A stretch of DNA of 64,000 nucleotides from Apostichopus parvimensis (taxonomy: Eukaryota; Echinodermata; Holothuroidea; Aspidochirotida; Stichopodidae), in contig KN887268.1 in the NCBI GenBank assembly GCA_000934455.1, positions 11,820-75,819 of the forward strand. Direction: 5' to 3'. This document shows, in pieces, positions 53,201-64,000 of this stretch. Made by a program: the position numbers and the translations under genes. Position 1 is the first letter of the stretch, and every line of letters begins with the position of its first letter. Below the pieces are notes generated by a model. The model ran no database searches. It saw only the letters and a list, made by a program, of their open reading frames with translations, and was not told where the DNA came from.

Positions 53201-56200
53201 GACTCTTAGCACTCTATAAGTGCTTTGGCATATTTGGTGTCCCTCTTTCCTGTCTTCTGATTGAAACTGAGGGGTTTGAACTGAACTATTTCTTTTTGAT
53301 TTTGTGGTCATCTTAAACTTTTCTGCAGTACTGTGACTGCAGATGGTTTCCTGCTACTTTCTGATAATTGATGTAGTGAAGCACGTATGAGGAATAAATA
53401 GATTCCATATTTTGTAGGATATAAAAATGATTAAAAACATGAGATGCCTCATTGTATCAAACCGTTGGTTAGAAAACTGAGTACTTAAATTAACTCACCT
53501 TTTAAAAGCTTGAACATGCAAGCTCAACACAATTGGTTTAACAATATATCTGTAGACGAAAAACTGACATAGCATCTGGGCTAGAGTTTCAAAATTTCTA
53601 TCATTTTCTTAAAAGTTGTTACCATTTGATTATTGGCTATAGATGTGTTGCCAGGTAGATAACTGTAGTACTTTATCTGTTGAGTATGTTAATGTAACTT
53701 CACAGTATTATTCTAGTAGGTGGTTGTAACCCTCAATGGCCACAGCTAATAGAGAAGCAGACAATGCCTTGTAATCCCTATTGAATCTTAACAGTACTGG
53801 ATTGAGGTGACAATAAATGGCATCAACCCATTTTCATCAATTGCCCTATTTACAGTACATCACGTACAGTATATATGATCGCACAGTTTCTTAGCCTTTT
53901 ACATTAGTTCACGTGTCAGGTGTTTTCAATTGAGCAATTTGACACAGAAATAGACATACTGTATTTAGGCATTCTGTATTAGGCATACTGTATAAGGCAT
54001 ACTTTATTAGACATGTACAGTATTAGACATACAGTATAAGACATGCAGTACGAGATATGCAGTATGAGACATACTGTATGTCTCATACTGTATGTCTCAT
54101 ACTGTATGCCTCATACTATATGTCTTATATCATATATCTTATACTATATGTCTAATACTGTATGTCTAATATTGTATGTCTAATATTGTATGTCTCATAC
54201 TGTATGTCTCATACTGTATGCCTCATACTATATGCCTCATACTATATGCCTCATACTATATGCCTCATACTATATGCCTCATACTGTATATCTCATACTG
54301 TATATCTCATACTGTATGTCTAATACTGTATGTCTAATACTGTATGTCTCATACTGTATGCCTCATACTATATGCCTCATACTATATATCTTATACTATA
54401 TGTCTAATACTGTATCATTGTCTAATACTGTATGCCTCATACTGTATGCCTCATACTGTATGCCTCATGCTGCTTGTCTCATACTGTATTAGACATACTG
54501 CATTAGACATACTGCATTAACCATATAACTGTACTATACTTTAGTTGCTGCATAATCACATGGACACAGTCCTGATGTAAGAGGGCAATGGCTGAAAATG
54601 AAGTTTTCAATTTTGTTGATGGTATCATCATAGTTTTCAAATTTCCTTTTCCAGTGACCTTTCTTGCAAACATTAACAGCTACTAAGATACATGCATGTA
54701 CATGGGAAATTGTGTTCATGAATATAATACATGGTTTACTGTGACATTGTGCATACTGTACCTACTTCACATTTCCATGCATATACTTGTAACCACTCAT
54801 GATCAATGTGGAATGAACATGTACTGTAGGCCATCTACACGGGATGGAACTAGATTTTTACATCAATTGAAAGAACTGGGACATACAGCTATTAATTTGG
54901 AATCCTTGTTTGAACAGGTGTTTCGAAATTTTTTGAGTGATCCTAGAAATATATTTCATGAAAATCTTTCTGTGTAATGAAATTACTGACCATTTGCAAA
55001 TTTATAAGAATCCGCAATTTTTTAACTAATTTATAGCAAATCACACCATGGGTCAGCAAGGCTCAGAGCAGTAGGGGAAGAGAAATGAAATTAATGTGAA
55101 TGCTTGGATGGATGTCCTTACCTTACATGTACTACAGTAACTATACGTACATGTATGCACAAATTTCTCAGTATTGAAAGAGAATTGATATGAAAGGATG
55201 AATGTACAGTACTCTGCAATGAAGATAATAACATAAATAAGCTGTTGATTGGTGTCCCACTCCCTATGCTCCAAAATTGAGCATAATATCATACTGATTT
55301 GACAATTAGGGCCTCCTGAACATGGGAATATAGAAACAACTGTTTTTTTCTTATCTTCCCCCCCCCCCCAACACCCTTTTTTTGTTGTTGCTACATCAGT
55401 TGCAATTATCTGCTAAAATATTCTTTTTTATACAGAGCTGCAACAAACAGAAAGCTGAAAGAACAGGTAGCCCTGGAACTGAGCTTTGTGAATTCCAATC
55501 TACAGCTTCTGAAGGAAGAACTGTCTTCACTTAACAGTGAAGTGGAGGCCTACCAGACAGAGAGCTACCTCAAGAGTGTACCCATGATCCCATTGGGTCT
55601 AAAAGAAACAAAAGAATTGGATATCAGGATACCTTTCTCTGTGAGTACTTCCACCCCCCTACCCCCGCCTCCCCCTGACTAATTTGAGTTAACTCTTAAT
55701 ATTGTGATGACACTAAATGTTTATGGTTGGCTTTCGAAAGAGCATTCATTACCTTAATCCTCAAGATTGTGTCTTTTAGACTTTTACTGAATAATGAATG
55801 ACATATCAAGTCCCCTCTCAATGTGAGTACCTCAGACTGGGTACCATTTACCTCTGTGACTTGGTAAAGTAATGGGAAGTGATGGTTTATAATTAGTGTT
55901 ACCATAAACCTCAGGCTCTAATAAGAAGGTCTAAAGAATAAACTAATTAGGCATAACATTCCCTTTCTCTCTGAGAATTATACCGTATAAAATAGTAGGA
56001 TGCCCTCACTATATTTCATCTTTGTACTAAATAACAAAATTGAGGGGCAACTCGCATGATGACATTGAAAGATGTAAAAAAGTTAATAAATAATCCTGTG
56101 CATTTCTCATAGTGAAAATTCCCTCGGTGATCACATACAATGTACATTATATTCAGGGATGAAGGTGCAATAATATTTTTTCCTGATTTTTGTCAACTTT

Positions 56201-59200
56201 TCTTGTTCATTTTAGGACTACATTTTGGAACATTACAGCGAAGATGGATCAAAGTACCAGAAAGAAATGACAGCATTTATGAACCTGAGACAGGTACGTT
56301 AGTGAGAAGTATGGAGTAGTTTGTAGGACTATCACATACAGTACTATACTGATATTGAGATGGCTATGTTACCATGGCAATGACCCCTACCTCTTCCTGC
56401 TATCTAAGGTCACTTCTGTTTTGGTAAAAATCCACCTACAAGTCCTTGCTATGAAAGTAAACATGGTAAATAGGAATAATATTATAGGATTTATCTTCAA
56501 AATGTTCAAATGCCTCTAGACTCTTGGTAGACTAAAGTTTCTTTTATTTCGTACCATGTCAATGTACACCTCCAAATGACATTGTAGTCTGTCCCCAGAG
56601 CAATGAGTCTTTACAGTCTCTCAAATTTGAAGGACACAAAATAGAAGAATTTAGTGCACCTTCCTTACTCCTCTCTTACCTGTTTTGAAGATTTTCAGGG
56701 CCACTGCTTTTTGACATAAGATTAAGTTTACACTACGCCTCATTTACCTATGTTGAACAGTAAACAAAACTTATCTATGTTACTCTATATGGTCTGTTTT
56801 GGTTCTTTATCTGTGTTACACTATGGTCTGTTTTCGTTCTTTGAATACTGTATCCTAACTAGGCTGCTTCCTATATACCCTTAAGTAAAATATTTACTCC
56901 CTTTCTTCTTACCTCCTTTAATGGCCTAATTTGTTAGGAAAAGCACTAGAAAAAAACCTGATGAGACACTCAAAGTTGGTCTGCATTTTTTTTGGCCTCC
57001 TTAAGGAACAAGATTGTGATTTATTTTGCAAACCTCCACTGCGATGCTAATATTAATCGTGTAAAAGTTAGATTGTAATTACAAATGCAAAACAATTTTG
57101 ATCTCGTTTGATCACCCCACCAGGCTGTGAGAACTCCGGTACGAAACCTCCAAGGCATCGAACTACTGTATGAATATTACAACCAACTGTACTTTGTCGA
57201 AAACAGATTCTTCCCACCAGATAAAAGTCATAAGAACGGCATTTACTTCCAGTGGTATGTACTTTGTTGTCAAGAAACTGATTTGTGACTGATTTTTCAC
57301 CTGCTTGCCAGTAAAATTGACTTCTTTGAATGTTGGGTTAGAAGGTTAATCTACTGATTGGTATTTAAATAAATTTAGGGGGTTAAAGTGGTTGATTAAC
57401 TGAAGTTATTATTTCCACTGCTTTCTTATAGCTTAAATTTAGTTTACTTGTGCAAAAACTATATATCTTAGTGTCTGTAACAGTCAAGTATTATTACTTT
57501 ATCTTTACAGGTATGATGCTTTAACTGGAGTTCCATCTCTTCAGAAATCAATAGCTTTTGAGAAAGGGAGTATTTTGTTCAATATTGGTGCAGTTTATTC
57601 ACAGATGGGTGCTAGACAGGTAAGCTAATCTAAAAATTTATAACAACTTCAGTAAGTTAAGTTAAACCAACCACAAAATTCTTGGGTTATTGTTGGCTCC
57701 AAAGTTTTCTCTCAACCAACAAGTTTTCTTTTTCGACAAACCTTTTTCCTCAGGCAAAAGTTTTCTTCCGATTTCAAGATTCGGAGGCCAATTGGGAAGT
57801 GACCATATCTGTAAAGTCGTTATGTTCACTTTCCAGTACCCCCCCCTCCCACACCCCATTGCCCGCCCTCACATGGCACCCTTCACTTTGTTACAGGAAG
57901 TAATGCCATAGCAGGGATTTTAATAGGCCTTTTTATGCAGAACAGAGAGAATGAATTACATGTGTAGGTTCTGGGAACTCTTTAATATGTCATATTTATG
58001 GGAGTATATATAAGTAATTTTACTTTTTTGATTTGTCAAGTGCATTTACTGTATGCTAACAGGACCCATGTTAATAACTTCCATAAAAAACAAAGTTGCG
58101 AATCACGACCTCTGTTAAAAATCTTTGGATATCAGTCAATTGTACTTTACCGGATGTTTTTGGATCCGCCTCTTAACGGTAATGTGCTCATTTAGAGCCT
58201 CAAATGGAACCAATTAGCAATGACAAATCTCAGCCTTAATTACTTTGTTGTCTTTGCCACAACAGTCTGAAATAACATTTTCTTGAGCACTGCATAAAAA
58301 CGAAAGTGACCGATAAAGAGTACATGTAGATTAAACTTTTCAATTTTGTATTTTTCCTGTGTTTTTGGAATTTGAAGGATTTATTTGAAGTTTAAAAATT
58401 AGGAGAACCTTTCCTAAAGCCAGGAATCATCTGAACCAAAATTCATTAATATCTTATTGGTAAAAATCTATGTGTCTTGGCTGAGGCTGGTGACATGAAT
58501 ACATCTATATTTAGGCACACTTTAATTAGCTTGGATTAACCTTCATTTGGAATGTAGTCATTTGTACCCGTCTCTTTAGGAGGGTAAAGATCTTGGACAA
58601 GATCCAAAACACTAAATGTATTTTTAAATATTTGAGCTACCGTACACCTGAGAAAAACAGGTGCAAATGTAATGAAACATATTGGCAGCAGAAGTTGTCT
58701 GGTGTCAAGAAAGTTTGCTCGCTGTTAACACTTTCTTCTTCAACCGTGCCCTTAACGTTTTTAACTTCCATGTTGTCTCGGCTGCTTGTTTTTCAGGATC
58801 GAAGTTCGAGGGGAGGAATCACAGCAGCTGTTGATTACTTCCAGAGGTCAGCGGGAGTCTTCCATTACTTGTCTGAGAATTTCAGTCATGCTCCGTCTAA
58901 TGACATGAGCACAGCAGTCCTGAAAACCCTCATGGTTCTAATGCAGGTGAGACGATGCAAATGGAACCAAACCCTAAGTTTTGGGCGGGTTTTTATTTAA
59001 TTCCCATTCATATTTATTGACCTGTTCTTCACTTACACCAGGCCTCTCTTCAAACCTGTTACTGACACACATGTCCCCTATGGGTGAAATGTTTTACCAC
59101 TGCACATCTTTTCCATACATATGATGCTGACCTTTGACCCTACACATTCACTTGTCTGTTTACCAGTAGGTTAGTGAAGATTTGTGAATTCCCATCCCAA

Positions 59201-62200
59201 GGTGAACATTTCTGTGAATATTTGTCACCAACTTCTCCTGGTGCTCTGGGTGGTCTATCATACTGTGCTTGTAATGAATCAGATTTGATTGGCAATTTAT
59301 ACCTGGTTCTGAAGTGTTACTGTTTTTAACTGTATTGTGAAACATGACAGATGATAATGGATGCCAGGTATTTGATTGTATTGATTGTAGTGATTGATTG
59401 TATCAAAACCGAGATCATCTCAAGGTTCATTTGTGCACTAGACCAATAGTAATTAGACAATTAAATTTGTGGCTGGCAATATTGCAGACTATGCTTTTGG
59501 AGACATTCAGTCATGCAGTGTTTAAGTTATGTGAAATAGCTGATCTTATAAACAGTTTTGCAAGCACCTCCCCCCCCCCCTCCAAAAATAAAAAGGTACA
59601 CATAGTGAAAAGTCTTTGCTTTCCTTTTCTAGAGAAAAAAAAAATGGCTTTTGATGCCATGGGCAACCTCTTTCCTTCATGATGGTGTGTGGGTGTGTGT
59701 CTACATGTGTGTTTTTTGGTGTGTTTCATCACCACTGCATGTCAAATAAATTTCAAAATGCCCAATTTTCGTACCTGTCTGTGACTCAACTCGTAATTGT
59801 GAAAAGGTGTTTGATGCAAACCGTGTTAACATTTTTCGTAGTATAGGCAAATATTTTCTGTTAAACAAAACTGTTAGCATGTATTTTCTTCACTTCCCAA
59901 TTCCTTTCTCCTCCCCCTCCCCCTCCCCCTCCCCACCCCTCCCCTTCACACAAACTGCACTCTCACTCTACCCTGTCTAGGAGCACCTTGTAACCGTCCT
60001 CTCCTGATGACCGGTTAAATCTACTACTGGTATTAAAGAGATGTTGAACTCTTTCTATCCTCAACTTGTTTTTCGTACAGGGACAAGCTCAGGAGTGTCT
60101 TTATGAGAAGACAGTTCTGGGGGGTGTCAACTTTGATCTGGAGGCGTGCTTCAGGGTATCTCAAGAGGCTGTTTTGGTGAGTATTGTCGGATGGAAAATT
60201 GGATGGAGGCTGAAGGCCTGTGATTAGGGGAGGGGAAGGGGAAGGGGAGGGTGATGTTGAAACTTGCAAAGCAACTCAGGTGAAGACAGCTCTAAAGTTG
60301 GTGGAATGATAAAAAAGTGGCAGAGGATGCAAGAGGGAAATATATTCATTCTTGAATAAAGTAGCTCCTAAGAAGATCAAATACAACCATTCTGTGTTTG
60401 TCTAAAAGTATCCCCCTTTCTTCTACTACCCTCCCACCACTATTACAAAGAAGAAAAAAAAATATATAAAAAAAATTAAAATAAAAAAATCGAGAAACAG
60501 AGAGAGGGAGCAAAGTTAGTTATCAATAAACAAAACCAAAAAGAAAATGATGCATCACAATGGAAGTATAAAGTAAATTTATTCAAGCTTTGTAATGGTT
60601 AGTTGTGGATCAAGTACAAGGTGAATGGTAGACAGATTTGTATTAAAAGTTATTTTCATTTGAATCATTTCTATGGTGTTCTACAAAGTTTTCTTTGAAT
60701 TTTTGCTCCATCCATAGTTCATAATTTAAGGAGGTAATTTATTGTTTTTTGTTGTTGATAGGTGTCAGAGGTTTACAGTAAGGTGCACAAATCAATGATG
60801 CAGAGGACAGTCAAGGACTACATCCCTCATTCCTGGATCTCCCTCACCCTCGTCAAGTCGCAGCATTTCCAGGCAGAGTCTCAGTACTATGCTGCCCTCG
60901 TCCTGCTCGGAAGTGGCTCTCGTGAGTACACTGTCACATTTTGCAACTTCTGGGGGATCTTCATAGAGACTGATGCTAGGGTGGTCTTTTTCATTTCAGG
61001 CAGCACAACAGGAGGGTACTTGGGAAGGTTGTGTGTGTGTGGAGGCTAGGTTTGAAGGGACACAGAGGGATGGGGGGGGGTTGGGCGGGAGTGGCTTTTG
61101 AGAGAATTGTGTTTTCACAATTTCTTGATAACTTCTGTGATTTAGGTTTAATTAGAGGCTATGAGACAAAATAGGACTTTACATGGAGAGGACACGATGT
61201 TAGATTAGAAAATTGAAATGAATCCCAAACTGGATAATAATACTGGGGGGAGGTGGGAAGGTCATATGGGTAAAGTTGTCAAAAGTTACCATCGTTGTGT
61301 ATCGCAGTTCAATAGTATAAATGAAGTGTAGTTGCTTATTATAAGTCAAAACCAGCGAGTCACATTTTTGTTACCTTTTAACGGAATTTCTTTTATAATT
61401 TTGGTTTAAAAAAAAACAGGAGGAAGAGAAGACGCCGAAGCGTTGGAGAATATTTTACCGAAGATGTATCCTGACGCAGAGCAATACAACCTGGACATAC
61501 CACGAACAGAGGAACGTAGAACAAACTTAGGTAAAGGGTAATAGTCAGTTGATGTTAGGCACTGTGTCAAAAGTATGAAGCTGAAGAGGCTGCAGCATGC
61601 CACAGCCAGGCTGCGTTTGATGTAATCTTGTGTGCTCTGTAGTTTCACAGAGATAGGCAATGCAGTTCCACACAACTGGCCACTGCTGGTCTGCAGAGAT
61701 AATCTCTATTGTTCGATGTATTCATTCAGCTTTGCTGCAGTGGATTTTTGCAGCCTTGCTGCAGATTTTCATTTTTGACATTTGTTGACAATTCTCAATT
61801 TTACGCCTCATGTTTCAGAATTTATGGCAAGTAACAAGGTAGTTTTAGGTATAAACAAGCATGTCACCTTGTCCCAAATATCCAAGTAGGTGTAACTGAA
61901 ATGACATAAACATTTCCACTCTCTTACACAGTAAACTTAACTCAAGTCACTAGTGCTGTGATACATATCAACAATTATTTTAATATTTTCTCCACAAGTC
62001 CAAGAAGCTGTTACAGTAGTTACATAAACATTCGATAGTTGTTTGAGCTATGATGCTACTGGTGTTATGTTATCCTGTACCATGTCTAAACACCAACCAC
62101 ACTGTAATGTATCTGTGCAACATATGATGAAAGCATGACAATCAACCAAGCAAAACTTTAGTTCTGTTATTCTTTTCTTTTTTGTATTGGAATATTTGAA

Positions 62201-63999
62201 TATGAATTTGAGCATCATTGCTGTTATCATGTTATTGAAGGTAAGGCCCACCTGAACCAAGCAGTAATGATTCATGAAGAGGGGATGAGAGTACACAGCC
62301 TTTCCAAGAACCTCCGAAAGTTAGACACCCTGCAGGAGATACTACGACACGCCCACGACAGATCCCTAAAGAGATACACGGAACTTGAAGAAGAGGACGA
62401 CTTCTTTGAAATGTCAAATGTGCCTTCCATTCCAGGTAGGTCATGAGAATCCTAATACCCCCTACTCCCCCACATCCCCCCCCCCACCAGCACCACCTTT
62501 ACCAGTCCCTAGCTCCCACCTTCACCGGCTGGTCCATGGGCAGTCCTTTGTGTCTCTATAACTTGCTTTTTAAAACTAGAAGTGTTCAGTGAACATTAAA
62601 ACCTGTTTGAGCTTGTGTTGCAGTTTCAGTAACTAAGTCATCAACAGTTACATGCCATCTACTAGTCTTAATAACATCCTGGTGATCCTATTAGCACTAT
62701 ACACCCTGCCATGTAGATTATAAGGAAGACACTAATAATGTTTGTGCTAATGGTCATTGTCTTTCTTTATGCCTTTGTCACACAGCTTCAACAGAGAACA
62801 TCTCTCAAGTCGACATTCCAGATTTCTCGAAAGTGAAAGTGAAGGATCTCTTCCACGGTTTGGTAAGCCCCTCACAGCTTACTCATTATCAGGGTTCAGA
62901 ACAGGCGTGGGGGGGGGGGGGGGGGGGGGGGGCGGGAGTTTGTATTATGATATGTTATCATCCTGCTAAATGTATCATCCTGCAAGTAACCGAATGATGG
63001 ACTGCACAGCAAGGCTTAATTAATTGTCTGTCAAATCTGATATCACCCCTATGAGACATTTCGATTACACCATACATTAAAACAGCTCTTTATAGACTGA
63101 GGAAGGAGTAAAACCACAAGTTTAAAGTGATTAAGTGCCCATGATTAATGTTTTCACATGTCCTCTACAGGGTCCGCTGGCTATATTCAACGCCCGTAAT
63201 AACTGGACTGCTCCAAGAGCTCTCTCTATGCAGCGGGGAATCGATGGGTTTGGATTTACCGTACGAGGAGACTCACCTGTCATTATTGCCAGTGTCGACA
63301 AGGCTTCATCCGCTGATGTGAGTAACGATGTACCTACCATTGGTTGAGAGTGGTACCCATCAGTAACAGTCATTGGTAGCAGTGTGTACCTACCATTGGT
63401 TGAGAGGGATAAGTAGCAGTTTAACCATCAATAGCAGTCATTGGTAGCAATATAACAATTTTTAATATTTATTTTATATGTTGATGCCTTTGTTATGTCA
63501 TACATTATGTTAACATACATTCCTAGCTTAAACTCTTGTTTAAAACAACATGACAACGTTACCTACTAATTATAACCTTATTTTTCTATCTATCTCTCTC
63601 TTTTTGTTTTCTGAATCGTAGACAAGCGGTCTGAAAGAAGGAGACTTCATCACGGATGTCAACAGTGAAGACGTGAAGTGGTCCAGGCACGAGGAAGTCG
63701 TGAACCTGATCCTGGCCACAGTGGATAAATTAAACCTCAGCGTTGTGACACCTCTGGGGAGTGATTTCCTCCACCCTCAGGACCATCGCAAGCCTGCCAG
63801 CCCGACGACTGGCCAGGTGTACCAGTCACAGCCGAGTAGCTCCACCACGTCGGATTCGTCGCTGGAGAGACCCAGGAGGAACCAAGATGGGAAGGGGAAG
63901 AAGGGAAGCTTGGGTAGAAGGAAGGGCAAATCAAAAGACAAGTCTCCAGAGGCTAATCACAAAGGGAGTGTCTTTGAGAATAAAGATGGTTTATATTGA
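41285..63999 (+). CDS. RHPN: Rhophilin (Rho-GTP-binding scaffold)
   Basis: Fourteen exons join in frame to 2025 bp, or 674 residues: 41285-41356, 42432-42547, 55436-55640, 56216-56293, 57124-57254, 57511-57619, 58797-58946, 60081-60176, 60762-60921, 61420-61530, 62241-62435, 62786-62862, 63171-63317 and 63622-63999. The ATG follows an in-frame TAA at 41276-41278, and the stop is TGA at 63997-63999. Human RHPN2 is of similar length. Domains in order are an N-terminal HR1 coiled coil (about 25-98; RSKLQAQRQKLNHQI and LELSFVNSNLQLLKEEL), a BRO1 domain (about 105-460; IPLGLKETKELD, ILEHYSEDG, WYDALTGVP, KGSILFNIGA), a PDZ domain (about 505-590; GIDGFGFTVRGDSPVII) and a basic, Ser/Lys-rich tail. 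Rhophilins bind GTP-Rho through HR1 and act on actin and membrane traffic in the cytoplasm. Alignment to human RHPN2 is near gap-free from HR1 to PDZ. Confidence 0.97.
44603..45155. repeat. Possible MITE with 30 bp inverted ends
   Basis: ACAGAAATTTGGTC then GACGACCATT at about 44603-44632 matches the reverse complement of 45123-45155 (AATGGTCGTACC then GACCAAATTTCTGT). Each end is itself partly self-complementary (GGTCG...CGACC). No flanking duplication is obvious, so this could be a transposon relic or chance plus local rearrangement. Confidence 0.4.
45617..46130. repeat. Minisatellite, about 88 bp unit, about 6 copies
   Basis: Tandem copies share GATATATGACTATGATCTA, TAACTTTACTTGTAT, AGAGACTACACTGG and CCAATGGGTAAGGAAGGAGA in that order. 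Alternate copies differ by TAT(CAG/AAG) and by an extra TAAT, which hints at a two-unit higher-order repeat of about 176 bp. Short open frames across it are repeat translations, not genes. Confidence 0.9.
47081..47441 (+). mobile_element. TTAA-flanked MITE, copy B
   Basis: A 361 bp element flanked by TTAA at 47077-47080 and 47442-47445. It begins AGGCATTGAAGGCTCACCCC and ends CTTCACACTCT, and matches the reverse complement of 13799-14158 along its length with moderate divergence. It lies in intron 2 of rhophilin, in sense orientation by my convention. Kolobok or piggyBac origin is inferred from the target site. Confidence 0.87.
48878..49764. other. Assembly gap (887 N)
   Basis: An 887 bp run of N inside rhophilin intron 2. 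The flanking exons join in frame and align without missing residues to known rhophilins, so no constitutive exon is expected in the gap. Open frames spanning it are meaningless. Confidence 0.97.
51593..51760. repeat. Direct duplication, about 112 bp period
   Basis: CCTCATTGGGAAAATCAGAG, AAGTT(T/A)AC and TTTGGTGGTTTGGAAATTGT appear in the same order at about 51599-51650 and 51704-51756, each preceded by a poly-A stretch. It is a recent tandem duplication in intron 2 of rhophilin. Confidence 0.85.
52618..52748. repeat. GT-rich microsatellite
   Basis: Runs of GTGTGTCTGCGTGCGTGTGT and related words are interspersed with GTCTGTCTGT. It is a simple repeat in intron 2 of rhophilin. Confidence 0.8.
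53951..54535. repeat. 14 bp minisatellite with orientation switches
   Basis: About forty copies of a 14 bp unit. From 53951 to about 54060 the unit reads AGACATACTGTATT-like. From about 54076 to 54485 it reads TGTATGTCTCATAC-like, the opposite strand. From 54486 it reverts to AGACATACTGCATT. The first switch is a perfect palindrome at 54061-54089 with 14-base arms around one T. A 100-residue open frame inside is only repeat translation. Confidence 0.9.
59905..59947. repeat. CTCCCC simple repeat
   Basis: A C-rich strand built of CTCCCC units in the rhophilin intron before exon 8. A related G-rich run (GGGGAAGGGGA) lies at 60226-60254 after exon 8. Both could form quadruplexes on the opposite or same strand. 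Confidence 0.75.
62908..62934 (+). repeat. Poly-G tract in a rhophilin intron
   Basis: About 24 G in a row with a single C near the end, 45 bp after the exon 12 donor. It could form a quadruplex in the pre-mRNA. Its length is uncertain in the assembly. Confidence 0.8.
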
Positions 64000-64000
64000 A

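Larger units (their letters stand above)
42548..55435 (+). other. Intron 2 of rhophilin, repeat-rich
   Basis: A 12.9 kb intron between the HR1-coding exons. The donor is ACAG/GTAAGA and the acceptor TATACAG/AGCTG, with phase 2 matching on both sides. It contains a possible inverted-repeat element at 44603-45155, minisatellites at 45617 and 53951, a TTAA-flanked MITE at 47081, an N gap at 48878 and a direct duplication near 51593. No other exon was seen. Confidence 0.8.

Noticed and set aside
54190-54492. A 100-residue open frame rich in SYCMPHT-like words
   Set aside because: It is the translation of a 14 bp minisatellite read through three frames, not a gene.

Overview
This is a eukaryotic, AT-rich draft-assembly window. 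It contains four intron-rich protein-coding genes, many non-autonomous transposon copies and long tandem repeats. GT...AG introns, intron lengths from about 0.3 to 13 kb, a single rhophilin gene, a ZDHHC3/7-type palmitoyltransferase, tRNA-derived SINEs and hAT-type MITEs all point to an invertebrate deuterostome. My best guess is an echinoderm, perhaps a sea cucumber; that is inference from gene content and repeat style, not proof. Two N gaps (18411-18460 and 48878-49764) show it is a scaffold.

Layout. 1-1230: degenerate AT-rich repeats with a foldback structure. 4424-4866: tandem array. 5226-18378, minus strand: four in-frame exons of a gene I do not recognise (284 residues seen, 3' end not found). 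Its 9.8 kb first intron holds two intact and one broken copy of one hAT-like MITE and one TTAA-flanked MITE. Its first exon is duplicated exactly across the 50-N gap, probably an assembly artefact. 23025-27777, plus strand: five exons giving a complete 285-residue protein with a possible papain-like Gln/Cys/His/Asn layout. It has SINE copies upstream and in intron 1, and a 158 bp tandem duplication across the end of exon 3. 27778-33379: intergenic, with one SINE. 33766-38678, minus strand: seven coding exons of a complete ZDHHC7/ZDHHC3-like protein S-acyltransferase (321 residues). A 21 bp hairpin-bearing repeat array lies just after its stop codon. 41285-63999, plus strand: fourteen exons of a complete rhophilin (674 residues; HR1, BRO1 and PDZ domains). 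Its second intron (12.9 kb) holds an N gap, several minisatellites and a second TTAA-flanked MITE.

Function. Rhophilin is a Rho-GTP effector and scaffold. The ZDHHC protein is a Golgi-type palmitoyl transferase with a possible C-terminal PDZ ligand. The two genes lie head to head with about 2.6 kb between their start codons, so shared promoter sequence is possible but not shown. The exon models for the ZDHHC gene, rhophilin and the papain-like gene each close in frame from start to stop (966, 2025 and 858 bp), which is strong internal support. I saw no rRNA or intact tRNA gene, no CRISPR array, no LTR element and no virus-like element.
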